Positions 44,062 to 54,223 are shown, counted from the stretch's first letter. The stretch: 64,000 nucleotides of DNA from Paenibacillus xylanexedens (GCF_017874615.1 NZ_JAGIKV010000030.1:1-64000); one strand, 5' to 3'. Made by a program: numbers and translations. Notes: generated by a model from the letters alone, not told the origin.

Positions 44062-44114
44062 AAAAAGAACCCTTCTCCGAGTCATTGATGACTGTGGCAG
44101 CTGGGTTCTTTTTG
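44062..44114 (+). terminator. Terminator of sugar operon
   Basis: CAAAAAGAACCC pairs with GGGTTCTTTTTG around a 29-base region that can form a smaller hairpin; T run on the 3' side. Confidence 0.85.
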
Positions 44115-44235
44115 GGTAAGATAGTACTATGGCGAAGTTATACGATATTTCCCATGGTGACGACGTAGCGTGTAATGTATACTGGGATGTATGATCCATT
44201 TTGGATGATATGCTTCTAAAATTTAAACTTTTTAG

Positions 44236-44264
44236 TTGCAGGCGTTTTCTTTGAAGCTTAAATA
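44236..44264 (+). promoter_or_regulatory. Candidate promoter of HxlR-type gene
   Basis: TTGCAG at 44236-44241 and TAAATA at 44259-44264 with a 17-base spacer, about 65 bases before the gene start. Confidence 0.4.
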
Positions 44265-44329
44265 TGTTATTATGAAATATACTAACAAAATGTAAGTTGA
44301 TTTGAGTGATCTCTAAAGAGGTGATTAAT

Positions 44330-44647
44330 GTGGAAGGTCAAGACTTGCGGATGTGTCCGCGTTTTGAGACGGCGTTTTCTTTTTTGGGCAAGCGCTGGAA
44401 TGGTTTAATTATTCAAACATTGATGAGTGGTTCGAAGCGATTCAAGGATATCTCCAATCTGATTCCATCCATGAGTGATAAGATGTTATCCGAACGGATG
44501 AAAGATCTGGAGAGTGAAGGTATTCTGGTTCGTCACGTCTATCCCGAGACGCCAGTTCGTATTGAATATGAACTGACGGATAAAGGTAGAGCGCTCCAGC
44601 CTGTCATGAATCAAATTCAAGACTGGGCTGAGCAGTGGGTTGACTAA
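44330..44647 (+). CDS. HxlR-type MarR-like regulator
   Basis: 105 residues, starting at GTG 44330 with AGAGGTGA just upstream. The typical HxlR run is present: CPRFETAFSFLGKRWNGLIIQTLMSGSKRFKDISNLIPSMSDKMLSERMKDLESEGIL followed by the wing VRIEYELTDKGRALQPV. An N-terminal Cys (in RMCPRF) could sense redox or electrophiles as in HypR/HxlR relatives. A dimeric DNA-binding repressor or activator; targets unknown. Confidence 0.9.
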   Translation: MEGQDLRMCPRFETAFSFLGKRWNGLIIQTLMSGSKRFKDISNLIPSMSDKMLSERMKDLESEGILVRHVYPETPVRIEYELTDKGRALQPVMNQIQDWAEQWVD

Positions 44648-44686
44648 CGCATAAGCATCACCCACTTTCGTTGCATGAGTGACATA

Positions 44687-44720
44687 GACTCCTGATTTCC
44701 GTGGAAATCAGGGGTTTTTG
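44687..44720 (+). terminator. Terminator of HxlR-type gene
   Basis: CTCCTGATTTCC pairs with GGAAATCAGGGG around a two-base loop and is followed by TTTTT. Confidence 0.85.
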
Positions 44721-44838
44721 TCTTAAGTATTATGTTGATCGGCGTTTTTCTCTTGGGCTATGCACATGTTGTCATGAGTTGTAGTATAATCTATAGAAAA
44801 TGGCCACAGACGGCCGGAGCGAAGGAGGCCCACTTGTC

Positions 44839-45570
44839 ATGAGAGAAGAAAGCTTATCCCGTAAAGTACGCTACGGCAAAAAAGATATTGCGGAACTTGA
44901 GAGCGCATCCATTCAGGTACATCTAATCTACAAAAAAGCTGCGGAGTTGTTTAAGCGCACAGCATATTCGCGTTCGGTTAAAGATGATTTTGCCGAAGTG
45001 AATACGCATTCTGTGAACAGCGATGGTCCGAAATTAGCTCCGGCGGTGCTGCAAAAATGGATTCAAACGTCCAGGGGCTGGAAGTGTATCGGATGTGAGC
45101 TGGGACAACCTGATTCAACGATGTCTCAGATGGAAGAAACAATCCATGGAAAGCAATTGGTTCTGGATGTGGGAGAAGGTCGATTGGTTCAGGCAGAAAT
45201 GCTGATTCAGGCGGTTGTCTGGTCTCAATATGAGAAGATTCGAATGTTTGCACCATGGCTTGGTGATGAACCCTTTTATAGCGTGCAGGAACTGGATGTC
45301 ATTGCCCGTTATATTGTGCCTACCTATTTCTCGGAACGGCCTTTGCATGAGCAAGGCAAGGTATTCAAGGTACATCAACAATATGGTCAGATTCCGTTGT
45401 ATCAGGAGTATGTAGATGCACCTACATTTTGCGTACAGGTGGATGGTGGATTGCTTGAAGGGCGATTGCTGACAGGTGTATATGTATCTGAGGAGCAGTT
45501 CTTCGGGCTTAATCCATATCTGAAAGATGGAGATGGAGGACGGACATACATGCAGGCTAGTGTCCAATGA
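44839..45570 (+). CDS. Uncharacterised cytoplasmic protein
   Basis: 243 residues from ATG 44839, ten bases after AAGGAGG. It opens MREESLSRKVRYGKKDIAELESASIQVHLIYKKAAELFKRTAYS, includes WKCIGCELGQPDS with two cysteines, then VVWSQYEKIRMFAPWLGDEPFYSVQEL and a C-terminal beta part (TFCVQVDGGLLEGRLLTGVYVSEEQF). No signal peptide or membrane segment. I do not recognise the family. It stands alone between the HxlR-type gene and a lipoprotein gene. Confidence 0.7.
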   Translation: MREESLSRKVRYGKKDIAELESASIQVHLIYKKAAELFKRTAYSRSVKDDFAEVNTHSVNSDGPKLAPAVLQKWIQTSRGWKCIGCELGQPDSTMSQMEETIHGKQLVLDVGEGRLVQAEMLIQAVVWSQYEKIRMFAPWLGDEPFYSVQELDVIARYIVPTYFSERPLHEQGKVFKVHQQYGQIPLYQEYVDAPTFCVQVDGGLLEGRLLTGVYVSEEQFFGLNPYLKDGDGGRTYMQASVQ

Positions 45571-45767
45571 TAACGTAACCAATGAGAACATAAAAATGAT
45601 ATAGATTGGAGAGCCTGTGTGCAGGCTCTCTTTCTTGTACAAGCCTTATTTGGAGGCGGTACCCTATAAAAGTAACGGCTTTGACACTTTTTTTTGCCGA
45701 AAGTTGTGCCATAATAGAGGTTATGGACAACAGGGTGAATGATTTTACGCAGGGTGGTGTTACCTAC

Positions 45768-46481
45768 ATGATGAAGAAAATCCCCGGTTACATAGGTGTA
45801 TGTTTGCTCCTACTGGCGATCTTGGCTGGTTGTAGTGAGACACAGCCTTCTGAGCAGCCAATTGTCAAAGAGACAGAAACAGCGAATACAATCACAGTGG
45901 CTGTAGATGGCAGTACGTTTTTGCCTGATGCAACAAAGTCCATTAAGCGAGATTTTAGTGAGGGTTTGACACTCAAAAAAGCATTACTCAATAGCGGACT
46001 GGTTGATTTTACGGCAGATGGCAAGCGGATTCAATCCGTGGGTGAAGTTTCTCTGGATTCTTCGCTGAGCTGGGCTGTCAAATTAAACGGCAAGGATATT
46101 GAACAGGAAGATTGGGACATGGAGCTTCATGCCAAAGATGAAGTGATCATTTACGTGAAAGCCGCTGACAGTGGGGGGGATGGCGTTGCATATCAGACAA
46201 CGTTACTCAAGGTTAGCGGTGGAAACATTATGCCAACCCTTAATCGTCAATATGCCGGCGTCTACGTTCAGGAGTGCACAGTTCGTGATGTGTTGAAGTC
46301 CAGCGGCATTGTAAGAATGTCGGAGAATAACAAATTTGTCGTTTCGGTCGAGAATGTCACGCCTCGTATGAATGAGCGGTGGGTCATTATGGTGAATGAC
46401 AAAGAATTAATGGAAAATGGTCTGGACATGAAATTGAATCCACGTGATGCGGTAAAGCTTGAATTGACCAATGCATCCTAA
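45768..46481 (+). CDS. Lipoprotein with two repeated domains
   Basis: 237 residues. MMKKIPGYIGVCLLLLAILAGCSET is a lipoprotein signal with lipobox LAGC. Two similar beta domains follow, each with TLKKALLNSGLV/TVRDVLKSSGIV, LSWAVKLNGKDI/RWVIMVNDKEL and a closing EVIIYVK/AVKLELT, resembling DUF4430/SLBB-like ubiquitin-fold ligand domains of secreted proteins. Anchored outside the membrane. ATG 45768 follows GGGTGGTG. Terminator behind it. Confidence 0.8.
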   Translation: MMKKIPGYIGVCLLLLAILAGCSETQPSEQPIVKETETANTITVAVDGSTFLPDATKSIKRDFSEGLTLKKALLNSGLVDFTADGKRIQSVGEVSLDSSLSWAVKLNGKDIEQEDWDMELHAKDEVIIYVKAADSGGDGVAYQTTLLKVSGGNIMPTLNRQYAGVYVQECTVRDVLKSSGIVRMSENNKFVVSVENVTPRMNERWVIMVNDKELMENGLDMKLNPRDAVKLELTNAS

Positions 46482-46488
46482 GTATACC

Positions 46489-46527
46489 AAGAAGCCCAAT
46501 CTCTTTTTAGAGAACTGGGCTTTTTTT
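46489..46527 (+). terminator. Terminator of lipoprotein gene
   Basis: AAGCCCA-TCTC pairs with GAGA-CTGGGCTT around a TTTTTA loop and is followed by seven T. It also faces the convergent fnr gene. Confidence 0.85.
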
Positions 46528-46570
46528 CATTAAATATATATAAGCAATTTCCGATTAGCATAGTCAAATA

Positions 46571-47287
46571 TTAAATACGACAGATCTCGTTCGGGCAAAG
46601 CTCACAGTGACAGATCCCTTGCAGCATCTTCAGATCTTTGATGACAATCATGCCATTGTCATATTCAATCCCATCTTTCTTACGTAGGTCGCTTAACATG
46701 CGGTTTACACTTTCACGAGTGGCTCCAATCATATTGGACAGGTCCGTGTGGGTAATTTTTTTGTGAATAATGACATGCTCTCCATGAGGCTCACCATACG
46801 AATTCGACAACCGAATGAGGGTGGAGCAAAGTGCACCCGGTTTGCCATATAACATGAGATCCCGGAATTTGGTCTGTGTCAACCGGTGGTGGATGCCCAT
46901 CCATTTCATAAAATCGATCGCGAAGTCACAATGCTGGCAGATTAACATCTCCAGGTCTTTATGCTCCAGTACACCGATCTCACTGTCCTCCAATACTTCC
47001 GCTGAGAAGCTGTGTTTAGAGCCAAAGAAGGGATCAGCCTGCCCAATCATATCACCGGATTGATACATGTACATGATCAGTTCCTTGCCTTCATCCGTGG
47101 ATTTGGTGATCTGGGCACGGCCCCGTTTCATATAATAAAGTTTGTCAGAGATGTCGCCTTCCCAGTACAGATGTGTACCTTCCGGATAGGTTCTATCTTT
47201 CATGGTAACCAGCAGATGGTTGAAATTTGCTTCCGAGAAACAGTTAGTATTACCGCGCTTTTCCAGTACAGTTGTTAGTTCTCTCAT
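46571..47287 (-). CDS. fnr: Fnr, oxygen-sensing CRP-family regulator
   Basis: 238 residues. The cNMP-type beta-roll (about 20-115) is followed by a CRP helix-turn-helix, THTDLSNMIGATRESVNRMLSDLRK. The C-terminus ends ICHCELCPNEICRI with C228, C231 and C236 in the C-x2-C-x4-C spacing of B. subtilis Fnr, whose [4Fe-4S] cluster uses three C-terminal cysteines and an Asp (D143 is a candidate here). Anaerobically it activates fermentation genes through TGTGA-N6-TCACA sites. Such sites precede adhE and pflB in this window. Divergent from adhE. Confidence 0.9.
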   Translation of the reverse strand: MRELTTVLEKRGNTNCFSEANFNHLLVTMKDRTYPEGTHLYWEGDISDKLYYMKRGRAQITKSTDEGKELIMYMYQSGDMIGQADPFFGSKHSFSAEVLEDSEIGVLEHKDLEMLICQHCDFAIDFMKWMGIHHRLTQTKFRDLMLYGKPGALCSTLIRLSNSYGEPHGEHVIIHKKITHTDLSNMIGATRESVNRMLSDLRKKDGIEYDNGMIVIKDLKMLQGICHCELCPNEICRI

Positions 47288-47503
47288 AAGTCTATCTCCC
47301 CTTTATGTCCATCGGACGACCTTCTGTAGTAAGCAGTAGCCTCCGAGGTTCGCCGCAAACCGTTGCCGTCCTGATCAGGGTCATCTCGGCCGGGAGGAAG
47401 GACGGTACAAATTGCGGTGGTTCAATTTTTAAGTTCAGTATATACCTAATCTTACCGTTTGAGGGGGAAGGAAAGGGGGCAAAAATGACGAAATTTCAAA
47501 CAT

Positions 47504-47519
47504 TGTGATAAAATTCACT
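47504..47519. promoter_or_regulatory. Fnr box 1
   Basis: TGTGATAAAATTCACT matches TGTGA-N6-TCACA at nine of ten positions. It lies between fnr and adhE and could serve either, including fnr autoregulation. Confidence 0.65.
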
Positions 47520-47620
47520 TTCGATGGAGAGGATGAATTTTACAGCCCTATATTTTAAATAGGAAGTGAAAATGGTCGTATGAAGGACACTACAAAACTT
47601 AAATTAAATTTGTTATACTT

Positions 47621-47663
47621 TGTGAAAAAAATCACATAATTAAGTTTATTGTCATGTTACGAT
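47621..47663 (+). promoter_or_regulatory. adhE: Fnr box 2 and adhE promoter
   Basis: TGTGAAAAAAATCACA (47621-47636) is a perfect Fnr palindrome. TACGAT (47658-47663) lies where the -10 would be if the box is centred at -41.5, the standard class II activator position. Confidence 0.75.
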
Positions 47664-47717
47664 GTGAATGTAAACGAGAGAGACAAACTAATACGAACCT
47701 TTAGGAGGATGAGGGAG

Positions 47718-50330
47718 ATGGCTGTAAAGAACGAAGTCGCCCCAGCAAAAGAACCGACAGCAGGTCAGTATATTCAAACGTTAATCGACAAAGCGAATAA
47801 AGCACACGCCGCATTCATGAAGATGGACCAGAAGCAGATTGACCGGATTGTGCAAGCGATGGCGCTTGCGGGTCTGGATAAACACATGATGCTCGCCAAG
47901 ATGGCCGTAGAAGAAACAGGCCGCGGAGTGTATGAGGATAAAATCACCAAAAATATATTTGCAACAGAATATGTGTACCACAGCATCAAGTATGATAAAA
48001 CCGTAGGTGTGATTGAAGATAACGAGTATGAAAGCTTCCAGAAAATTGCGGAGCCGGTCGGCATCATCATGGGTATTACACCCGTCACGAACCCAACATC
48101 AACGACGATGTTTAAAGCATTGATTTCCATCAAGACGCGTAACCCGATCATCTTTGGTTTCCACCCATCTGCACAGAATTGTAGCCGGGAAGCTGCTAAA
48201 ATCCTACTGGAAGCGGCTGTGAAACATGGTGCACCAGCGGATTGTATTCAGTGGATTGATGATCCTTCCATGGATCGTACAAACGAACTGATGAATCACA
48301 ATGATGTGGCTCTCATTCTGGCAACAGGCGGATCAGGCATGGTACGTGCAGCGTACAGCTGTGGTAAACCTGCACTGGGCGTAGGACCGGGTAACGTTCC
48401 TTGCTTTATCGAGAAAAGCGCGGATATCAATCAGGCAGTGACGGATTTGATCCTGTCCAAGTCTTTCGATAACGGCATGATCTGTGCTTCCGAGCAAGCG
48501 GTCATCATTGAAGAACCGATCTTTGATCAAGTGAAGAAAAAAATGATCGCAAATGGCTGTTACTTTGTTAACAAAGATGAAGCAGCAAAATTGACAGCAG
48601 GTGCGATTAATGCCGAGAAATGTGCGGTGAACCCGGCGATTGTTGGTCAATCTGCGGTAAGCATTGCAAAATTGTGCGGTATTGAAGTTCCAGCAGGCAC
48701 CAAAATTCTCGTGGCCGAGATTGAAGGAGTAGGTACAAAATTCCCATTGTCGGCTGAGAAATTAAGCCCGGTGCTGGCTTGTTACAAAGTTAAAACGGCA
48801 GCAGAGGGAATTGAACGTGCAGCAGAAGTGGTTGCTTTTGGCGGCATGGGTCACTCCTCGGTTATCCACTCAACAAATGAAGAAGTGATCGGCAAATTCG
48901 CAGATCGTCTGCAAACAGGACGGATTATTGTGAACTCACCATCCACACACGGTGCCATCGGGGATATCTACAACACAAACATGCCGTCGTTGACACTGGG
49001 ATGCGGATCATACGGACGTAACTCGACTTCTTCCAACGTAACCGCTGTGAACTTAATCAATGTGAAAAGGGTGGCTCGCCGTACCGTGAATATGCAATGG
49101 TTCAAAGTGCCGAACAAAGTCTACTTCGAAAAAGGGGCAACACAGTATCTTGCCAAAATGCCTGACATCACACGTGTGGCAATTATTACGGATGCCATGA
49201 TGGTGAAGCTTGGATATGTTGAAAAGGTAGAACACTATCTGCGTCAACGTCAAATGCCGGTAGCGATCGAAGTATTCTCCGATGTAGAGCCCGATCCGTC
49301 CACAACGACGGTAGATCGCGGAACAGAAATGATGCGCCGCTTCCAACCGGACTGCATTATCGCACTCGGTGGTGGATCACCGATGGATGCTGCCAAAGCC
49401 ATGTGGTTGTTCTATGAGTATCCGGACACGGACTTTAACGATCTGAAACAGAAATTCATGGATATCCGCAAACGGATCTACAAATATCCACGTCTCGGCG
49501 TAAAAGCGAAATTTGTAGCGATCCCAACCACATCCGGTACAGGTTCTGAAGTGACATCGTTCGCGGTTATCACAGATAAAAATCAAGGTAACACCAAATA
49601 TCCATTGGCCGATTATGAGCTGACACCAGACGTAGCGATTGTCGATCCGGAGTTTGTATACTCCCTGCCTAAAACAGCGGTTGCCGATACAGGTATGGAC
49701 GTATTGACGCATGCGATTGAAGCTTATGTGTCTGTCATGGCGAATGATTACACGGATGGACTTGCGATCAAAGCAATCCAACTGGTGTTCCAATACCTGG
49801 AGCAATCTGCGCTGCAAGGCGATAAACTGGCACGTGAAAAAATGCATAATGCTTCCACGATTGCAGGTATGGCGTTTGCCAATGCATTCCTGGGCATTAA
49901 CCACAGCTTGGCGCACAAATGGGGCGGTCAGTATCACACCGCACACGGACGCACCAATGCAATCCTGATGCCGCACGTTATTCGTTACAACGCAAAAAAA
50001 CCGACCAAATTTGCATCGTTCCCGAAATATTCACACTTTGTAGCGGATGAGCGATATGCCGAAATCGCCCGCATCTTGGGATTGCCTGCTCGCACGACAG
50101 AAGAAGGGGTAACCAGTCTTATCAATGCCATCCGTAACCTGAACAAAATCTTGGGCATTGAAGAATCGTTCCAGGAAATTGGATTTGATGCAAAAGACTT
50201 TGAAGCACATGTAGATTATCTGGCAGACCGTGCCTTCGAAGACCAATGTACAACTGCCAATCCGAAGTTGCCGCTGGTAACTGAACTGGCTGATGTATAC
50301 CGCAACGCTTTCTACGGAAAGTTTGAATAA
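47718..50330 (+). CDS. adhE: Bifunctional acetaldehyde-CoA/alcohol dehydrogenase
   Basis: 870 residues. Residues 1-450 are an aldehyde dehydrogenase domain that reduces acetyl-CoA ([26 protein letters not shown]; catalytic Cys in [11 protein letters not shown]). A linker leads to an iron alcohol dehydrogenase domain (about 460-870; [47 protein letters not shown] with the iron ligands, and [29 protein letters not shown]). It regenerates NAD in fermentation and forms long spirosome filaments. ATG 47718 follows AGGAGG. Controlled by Fnr, to judge from two upstream boxes; followed by the pfl genes. Confidence 0.96.
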   Translation: MAVKNEVAPAKEPTAGQYIQTLIDKANKAHAAFMKMDQKQIDRIVQAMALAGLDKHMMLAKMAVEETGRGVYEDKITKNIFATEYVYHSIKYDKTVGVIEDNEYESFQKIAEPVGIIMGITPVTNPTSTTMFKALISIKTRNPIIFGFHPSAQNCSREAAKILLEAAVKHGAPADCIQWIDDPSMDRTNELMNHNDVALILATGGSGMVRAAYSCGKPALGVGPGNVPCFIEKSADINQAVTDLILSKSFDNGMICASEQAVIIEEPIFDQVKKKMIANGCYFVNKDEAAKLTAGAINAEKCAVNPAIVGQSAVSIAKLCGIEVPAGTKILVAEIEGVGTKFPLSAEKLSPVLACYKVKTAAEGIERAAEVVAFGGMGHSSVIHSTNEEVIGKFADRLQTGRIIVNSPSTHGAIGDIYNTNMPSLTLGCGSYGRNSTSSNVTAVNLINVKRVARRTVNMQWFKVPNKVYFEKGATQYLAKMPDITRVAIITDAMMVKLGYVEKVEHYLRQRQMPVAIEVFSDVEPDPSTTTVDRGTEMMRRFQPDCIIALGGGSPMDAAKAMWLFYEYPDTDFNDLKQKFMDIRKRIYKYPRLGVKAKFVAIPTTSGTGSEVTSFAVITDKNQGNTKYPLADYELTPDVAIVDPEFVYSLPKTAVADTGMDVLTHAIEAYVSVMANDYTDGLAIKAIQLVFQYLEQSALQGDKLAREKMHNASTIAGMAFANAFLGINHSLAHKWGGQYHTAHGRTNAILMPHVIRYNAKKPTKFASFPKYSHFVADERYAEIARILGLPARTTEEGVTSLINAIRNLNKILGIEESFQEIGFDAKDFEAHVDYLADRAFEDQCTTANPKLPLVTELADVYRNAFYGKFE

Positions 50331-50353
50331 CAAATTTAGAACGAAGCGTGCCT

Positions 50354-50405
50354 TACGGCAAGAAGATCAGGGTTCCCCGAGAGGGGAGCCCCGATTGCCG
50401 TCTTT
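50354..50405 (+). terminator. Terminator of adhE
   Basis: A long stem: CGGCAA and TTGCCG at the base, GATC/GAT, then GGGTTCCCC pairing with GGGGAGCCC around GAGA, followed by TCTTT. The T tract is short but the stem is very strong. Confidence 0.7.
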
Positions 50406-50707
50406 CACACAATAAAGAAGAGGGCAGAGAAACAGAAGAGCAAAGCATCTGTTTTTCAGGGTTTATTCTAAGATTTGGTATGCTCCGAGCATAGAGGAGC
50501 AAAGGGTTCTATAGAGGTTACACGGAATCCGTGATGTGGCCGTTTGAGCCAGATGTTCACACAATAACGGAGTGGGCAGAAAAACAGAAGAGCGAAGCAC
50601 CTGTTTTTCAGGATTTAATCTAAGATTTGATTTGCTCCGAGCATAGAGGAGCAAAGGGTTTTATAGAGGTTACACGGAATCCGTGAGGTGGCTGTTTGAG
50701 CCAGATG
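50404..50707 (+). repeat. 152-bp tandem duplication
   Basis: Two units, 50404-50555 and 50556-50707, each exactly 152 bases, starting TTCACACAATAA and about 90 percent alike. Each holds three small hairpins: AAACAGA/TCTGTTT, TGCTCC/GGAGCA and CACGGA/TCCGTG. Their first 40 bases resemble the start of element copy C, which begins at the next base, so they may be truncated members of that family. Confidence 0.8.
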
Positions 50708-50857
50708 TTCACACAATAACGGAGAGGGCAGAAAAAACTGAAGAAGCGGAGCGTTCGCCTTTATCCCCGGATTTTCCCCTTTGACATATAAAATTGAAAA
50801 AATCCGGGGATAACAGCGATCGGAAGTTGTTCTGCCCGCGCAGTGGCTAAGTGTGAA
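50708..50857 (+). repeat. Structured intergenic element, copy C
   Basis: TTCACAC (50708-50714) pairs with GTGTGAA (50851-50857); GGGCAGAA (50726-50733) with TTCTGCCC (50830-50837); the inner hairpin TTATCCCCGGATTTT (50761-50775)/AAAATCCGGGGATAA (50799-50813) is perfect over 15 pairs. Followed by CAGCGATCGGAAG as in copy B. Confidence 0.8.
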
Positions 50858-50913
50858 ACTAAATAGGGTTCAATAGGACACAGCGCAGGTGGAGTGAGTT
50901 AGTTCACTGGCTT

Positions 50914-50956
50914 TGTGACAAAAATCACAGATGATGAAAGCCCCAAGTCGTATACT
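50914..50956 (+). promoter_or_regulatory. pflB: Fnr box 3 and pflB promoter
   Basis: TGTGACAAAAATCACA (50914-50929) is a perfect Fnr palindrome. TATACT (50951-50956) is a good -10; with transcription starting near 50963 the box is centred at -41.5. Confidence 0.82.
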
Positions 50957-51023
50957 GAAAATGTAAGAAAAACATTCATCCCGCGGTTCCGGTTCCCAAG
51001 TAGAGAGAACATGTTCCGGTTTA

Positions 51024-51039
51024 TGTGAAACAATTCACA
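51024..51039. promoter_or_regulatory. Fnr box 4
   Basis: TGTGAAACAATTCACA is a perfect TGTGA-N6-TCACA site about 61 bases downstream of the predicted pflB start of transcription. It could drive a second start near 51073 or limit transcription as a roadblock. Confidence 0.65.
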
Positions 51040-51122
51040 TTAAGCGCGGCTCTGGGCACACAATGCTACGAATGAAGCAAGATGTTATGTGTCCAGAAAT
51101 CCAAATTAGTGGAGGGATTACG

Positions 51123-53381
51123 ATGTCGGTGATTGAAAAAGATGTCAAACAACAAACAGGTTGGAGAAACTTTACCAAAGGAACATGGACCAAATCCGTA
51201 GATGTGAATGATTTTCTGGCACACAACTTGTCTCCGTATTACGGCGACGAAGCATTTCTCGCAGGTGCAACTCAGAATACCAAAGAATTGTGGGAGATCG
51301 TATCTGATCTGACCAAAAAAGAACGGGATAATGGCGGTGTCCTTGATGTTGATGTGAACACACCAGGAACTATTGTTTCTCACCAACCCGGTTATCTGGA
51401 TCAATCCAAAGAGCAGATTGTCGGCGTTCAGACCGATGCTCCGTTCAAACGTTCCATTCAACCAACAGGCGGAATTCGCATGATGATTGACGCATGTGAG
51501 GCATATGGCTTTGAAATGCCACAGGGCGTCATTGATATATTTACAAACATTCGCAAAACACACAACCAGGGTGTATTCGATGCTTATACTTCCGACATGC
51601 GTGCAGCGCGTAAAGCAGGAATTATTACAGGTCTGCCAGATGCTTACGGCCGTGGCCGGATCATCGGTGACTATCGTCGTGTAGCTTTGTACGGGGTAGA
51701 CTTCCTGATTCGTAACAAAAAAGGTGAACTGAATGCACTCGAAGTTGATGTTATTGATGAAGATGTCATTCGTCTGCGGGAAGAATTGTCTGAACAGATT
51801 CGTGCATTGCAAGAATTGAAACAATTGGGCGATATGCACGGGTTCGATATGTCCTTGCCAGCGACAACAGCAAAAGAAGCGTTCCAATGGTTGTACTTCG
51901 GTTATCTCGCTGCGATCAAAGAACAGAACGGTGCTGCGATGTCACTGGGACGTGTATCTTCTTTCCTGGATATCTACATTGAACGTGACCTGCAAGAAGG
52001 GATTCTGTCCGAAGAACAGGCTCAGGAATTGGTTGACCATTTTGTAATGAAACTGCGGATTGTCAAATTCCTGCGTACACCGGATTACAACGAACTGTTC
52101 AGTGGAGATCCAACATGGGTGACTGAGTCCATCGGTGGTATGTCCGTGAATGGTGAAACACGTGTAACCAAAAACAGCTTCCGGTTCCTGCATACACTGC
52201 ACAACTTGGGTCCTGCACCAGAACCGAACTTGACTGTTCTCTGGTCCACGAAACTTCCAGAAGCTTTCAAAGATTATTGCAGTAAAGTATCCATCGAAAC
52301 CAGCTCAATCCAGTATGAAAATGATGATCTGATGCGTCCAATCTACGGTGACGATTACGGTATTGCTTGCTGTGTGTCGGCTATGAAGATCGGGAAACAA
52401 ATGCAATTCTTCGGCGCTCGTGCCAACCTGGCAAAAGCTCTCCTGTATGCGATCAACGGTGGTCGTGACGAGAAATCCGGAGCACAAGTTGGACCTGAGT
52501 ATCCTGCCATCACTAGCGAAGTGCTGGATTACAATGAGGTTATGAAACGCTTCAAACCAATGATGGAGTGGCTGGCTAAGCTGTATATGAACACCCTCAA
52601 CGTCATTCACTACATGCACGATAAATACAGCTATGAGCGTATCGAAATGGCATTACATGACCGTGATATTGTACGTACGATGGCTTGTGGTATCGCTGGT
52701 CTGTCGGTTACAGCAGATTCACTGAGTGCAATTAAATATGCCAAAGTAAAACCAATTCGTAACGAACAAGGCATCGCTGTTGATTTCGAAATCGAAGGAG
52801 ACTTCCCTTGTTACGGTAACAATGAAGACAGCGTAGACAGCATTGCTGTTGAACTGGTCGAGAACTTCATGGGCATGATTCGCAAGCACAAAGCTTACCG
52901 TAACGCAGTTCCAACACAATCCGTTCTGACGATCACTTCCAACGTGGTATATGGTAAAAAAACAGGGACTACACCGGATGGTCGTAAAGCAGGTGAACCA
53001 TTTGCTCCAGGTGCAAACCCAATGCATGGTCGTGACAAAAAAGGTGCACTGGCATCCCTTGGCTCGGTAGCCAAATTGCCTTATGAACACAGTCTTGACG
53101 GGATTTCCAATACCTTCTCCATCGTGCCAAAAGCATTGGGTAAAGAGGAGACTACACGTAAATCCAATCTGACTGCGATGATGGATGGTTACTTCGGTCA
53201 AAACGCTCATCACCTGAACGTTAACGTATTTGATCGTCAGCAACTGATTGATGCGATGGATCACCCGGAAAACTATCCACAACTGACTATACGGGTATCC
53301 GGATATGCCGTTAACTTCATTAAATTGACTCGTGAACAACAGTTGGATGTCATCAACCGTACGTTCCATGGTTCGATGTAA
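51123..53381 (+). CDS. pflB: Formate C-acetyltransferase (pyruvate formate-lyase)
   Basis: 752 residues, usual size. The active-site cysteine pair is in [10 protein letters not shown], and the glycyl-radical loop near the C-terminus is [10 protein letters not shown]. It converts pyruvate and CoA to acetyl-CoA and formate without oxygen, in the cytoplasm. ATG 51123 follows GGAGGGATTACG. An Fnr box and a strong -10 lie upstream; its activating enzyme gene pflA follows 90 bases later, so pflBA form an operon. Confidence 0.97.
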   Translation: MSVIEKDVKQQTGWRNFTKGTWTKSVDVNDFLAHNLSPYYGDEAFLAGATQNTKELWEIVSDLTKKERDNGGVLDVDVNTPGTIVSHQPGYLDQSKEQIVGVQTDAPFKRSIQPTGGIRMMIDACEAYGFEMPQGVIDIFTNIRKTHNQGVFDAYTSDMRAARKAGIITGLPDAYGRGRIIGDYRRVALYGVDFLIRNKKGELNALEVDVIDEDVIRLREELSEQIRALQELKQLGDMHGFDMSLPATTAKEAFQWLYFGYLAAIKEQNGAAMSLGRVSSFLDIYIERDLQEGILSEEQAQELVDHFVMKLRIVKFLRTPDYNELFSGDPTWVTESIGGMSVNGETRVTKNSFRFLHTLHNLGPAPEPNLTVLWSTKLPEAFKDYCSKVSIETSSIQYENDDLMRPIYGDDYGIACCVSAMKIGKQMQFFGARANLAKALLYAINGGRDEKSGAQVGPEYPAITSEVLDYNEVMKRFKPMMEWLAKLYMNTLNVIHYMHDKYSYERIEMALHDRDIVRTMACGIAGLSVTADSLSAIKYAKVKPIRNEQGIAVDFEIEGDFPCYGNNEDSVDSIAVELVENFMGMIRKHKAYRNAVPTQSVLTITSNVVYGKKTGTTPDGRKAGEPFAPGANPMHGRDKKGALASLGSVAKLPYEHSLDGISNTFSIVPKALGKEETTRKSNLTAMMDGYFGQNAHHLNVNVFDRQQLIDAMDHPENYPQLTIRVSGYAVNFIKLTREQQLDVINRTFHGSM

Positions 53382-53470
53382 ATAATTTGCAAGTAGAAGA
53401 CCGCTAGAGCTAGGCATTCCAAATCATATTAAACGCACAGCGGATGCGGATACAGAAAGGAAGAGGCAGC

Positions 53471-54223
53471 ATGGTTAACGGACATATTCATTCACTCGAA
53501 ACTTTCGGGACGGTTGACGGCCCAGGCATCCGCTTTGTGCTTTTTATGCAAGGATGTCTACTGAAGTGTCAGTATTGCCACAACCCTGATACATGGGCGC
53601 TGGATGGCGGAAAAGAAATGACGCTTGAGGAGGTACTGGCTGAAATTGAGCCTTACCTGTCTTACTACCGCAGCTCCGGAGGCGGGCTCACGATATCTGG
53701 TGGAGAACCAACGTTACAGGCTCACTTTGTAGCCGAAATCTTCAAGGAAGTGAAGCGGCGCTGGGGATTGCATACGACACTGGATAGCAACGGGTTTAAC
53801 GAACCGGAACGGATTCACGATCTGTTGGATCACACAGACCTGGTTCTGCTGGACCTCAAGCATATTGATGACGCGAAACATATCAAGCTGACAGGCAAAT
53901 CCAACGAGAGAACGTTGAAAACGGCCAAGTGGTTATCGGATCAAGGTCGGAAAATGTGGATACGCCACGTGTATGTTCCTGGCATTCATAACGAGGAAGA
54001 GGATCTGCTTAACCTCGGACGGTTTATTGGAACATTAAATGGTGTCGAGAAGTTCGAAATTCTTCCATACCATCAGATGGGGATCTACAAATGGGAGGCG
54101 CTCGGTAAAGTATATCCACTGGATGGAGTTCCTTCACCAAGTGAAGAAGAAGTGGAGCGGGCGTATCGCCTGATCGAACAAGGTCGCCAGGAAACGGCTG
54201 GCGTGGCTTGTTCAGGTAAGTAA
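53471..54223 (+). CDS. pflA: Pyruvate formate-lyase activating enzyme
   Basis: 250 residues, a radical SAM protein. The cluster motif is QGCLLKCQYCHNPDTW (C-x3-C-x2-C), preceded by FGTVDGPGIRFVLFM; GGGLTISGGEP supplies the SAM-binding glycines. It installs the glycyl radical on PflB. ATG 53471 (MVNGHIHSLE) follows AAAGGAAGAGG. It ends just before a clear terminator. Confidence 0.96.
   Translation: MVNGHIHSLETFGTVDGPGIRFVLFMQGCLLKCQYCHNPDTWALDGGKEMTLEEVLAEIEPYLSYYRSSGGGLTISGGEPTLQAHFVAEIFKEVKRRWGLHTTLDSNGFNEPERIHDLLDHTDLVLLDLKHIDDAKHIKLTGKSNERTLKTAKWLSDQGRKMWIRHVYVPGIHNEEEDLLNLGRFIGTLNGVEKFEILPYHQMGIYKWEALGKVYPLDGVPSPSEEEVERAYRLIEQGRQETAGVACSGK

Larger units (their letters stand above)
47288..47717. 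other. fnr-adhE divergent regulatory region
   Basis: 430 bases. Two Fnr boxes lie at 47504-47519 and 47621-47636. The rest, including a GC-richer stretch at 47300-47420, shows no gene that I can support. Confidence 0.5.
50331..51122. other. adhE-pflB intergenic region
   Basis: 792 bases holding the adhE terminator, a 152-bp tandem duplication, structured element copy C, a pflB promoter with Fnr box and a second Fnr box. No protein gene seen. Confidence 0.6.

Noticed and set aside
45681-45715. TTGACA and CATAAT before the lipoprotein gene
   Set aside because: The spacer is 23 bases, too long for a SigA promoter, so not listed as one.
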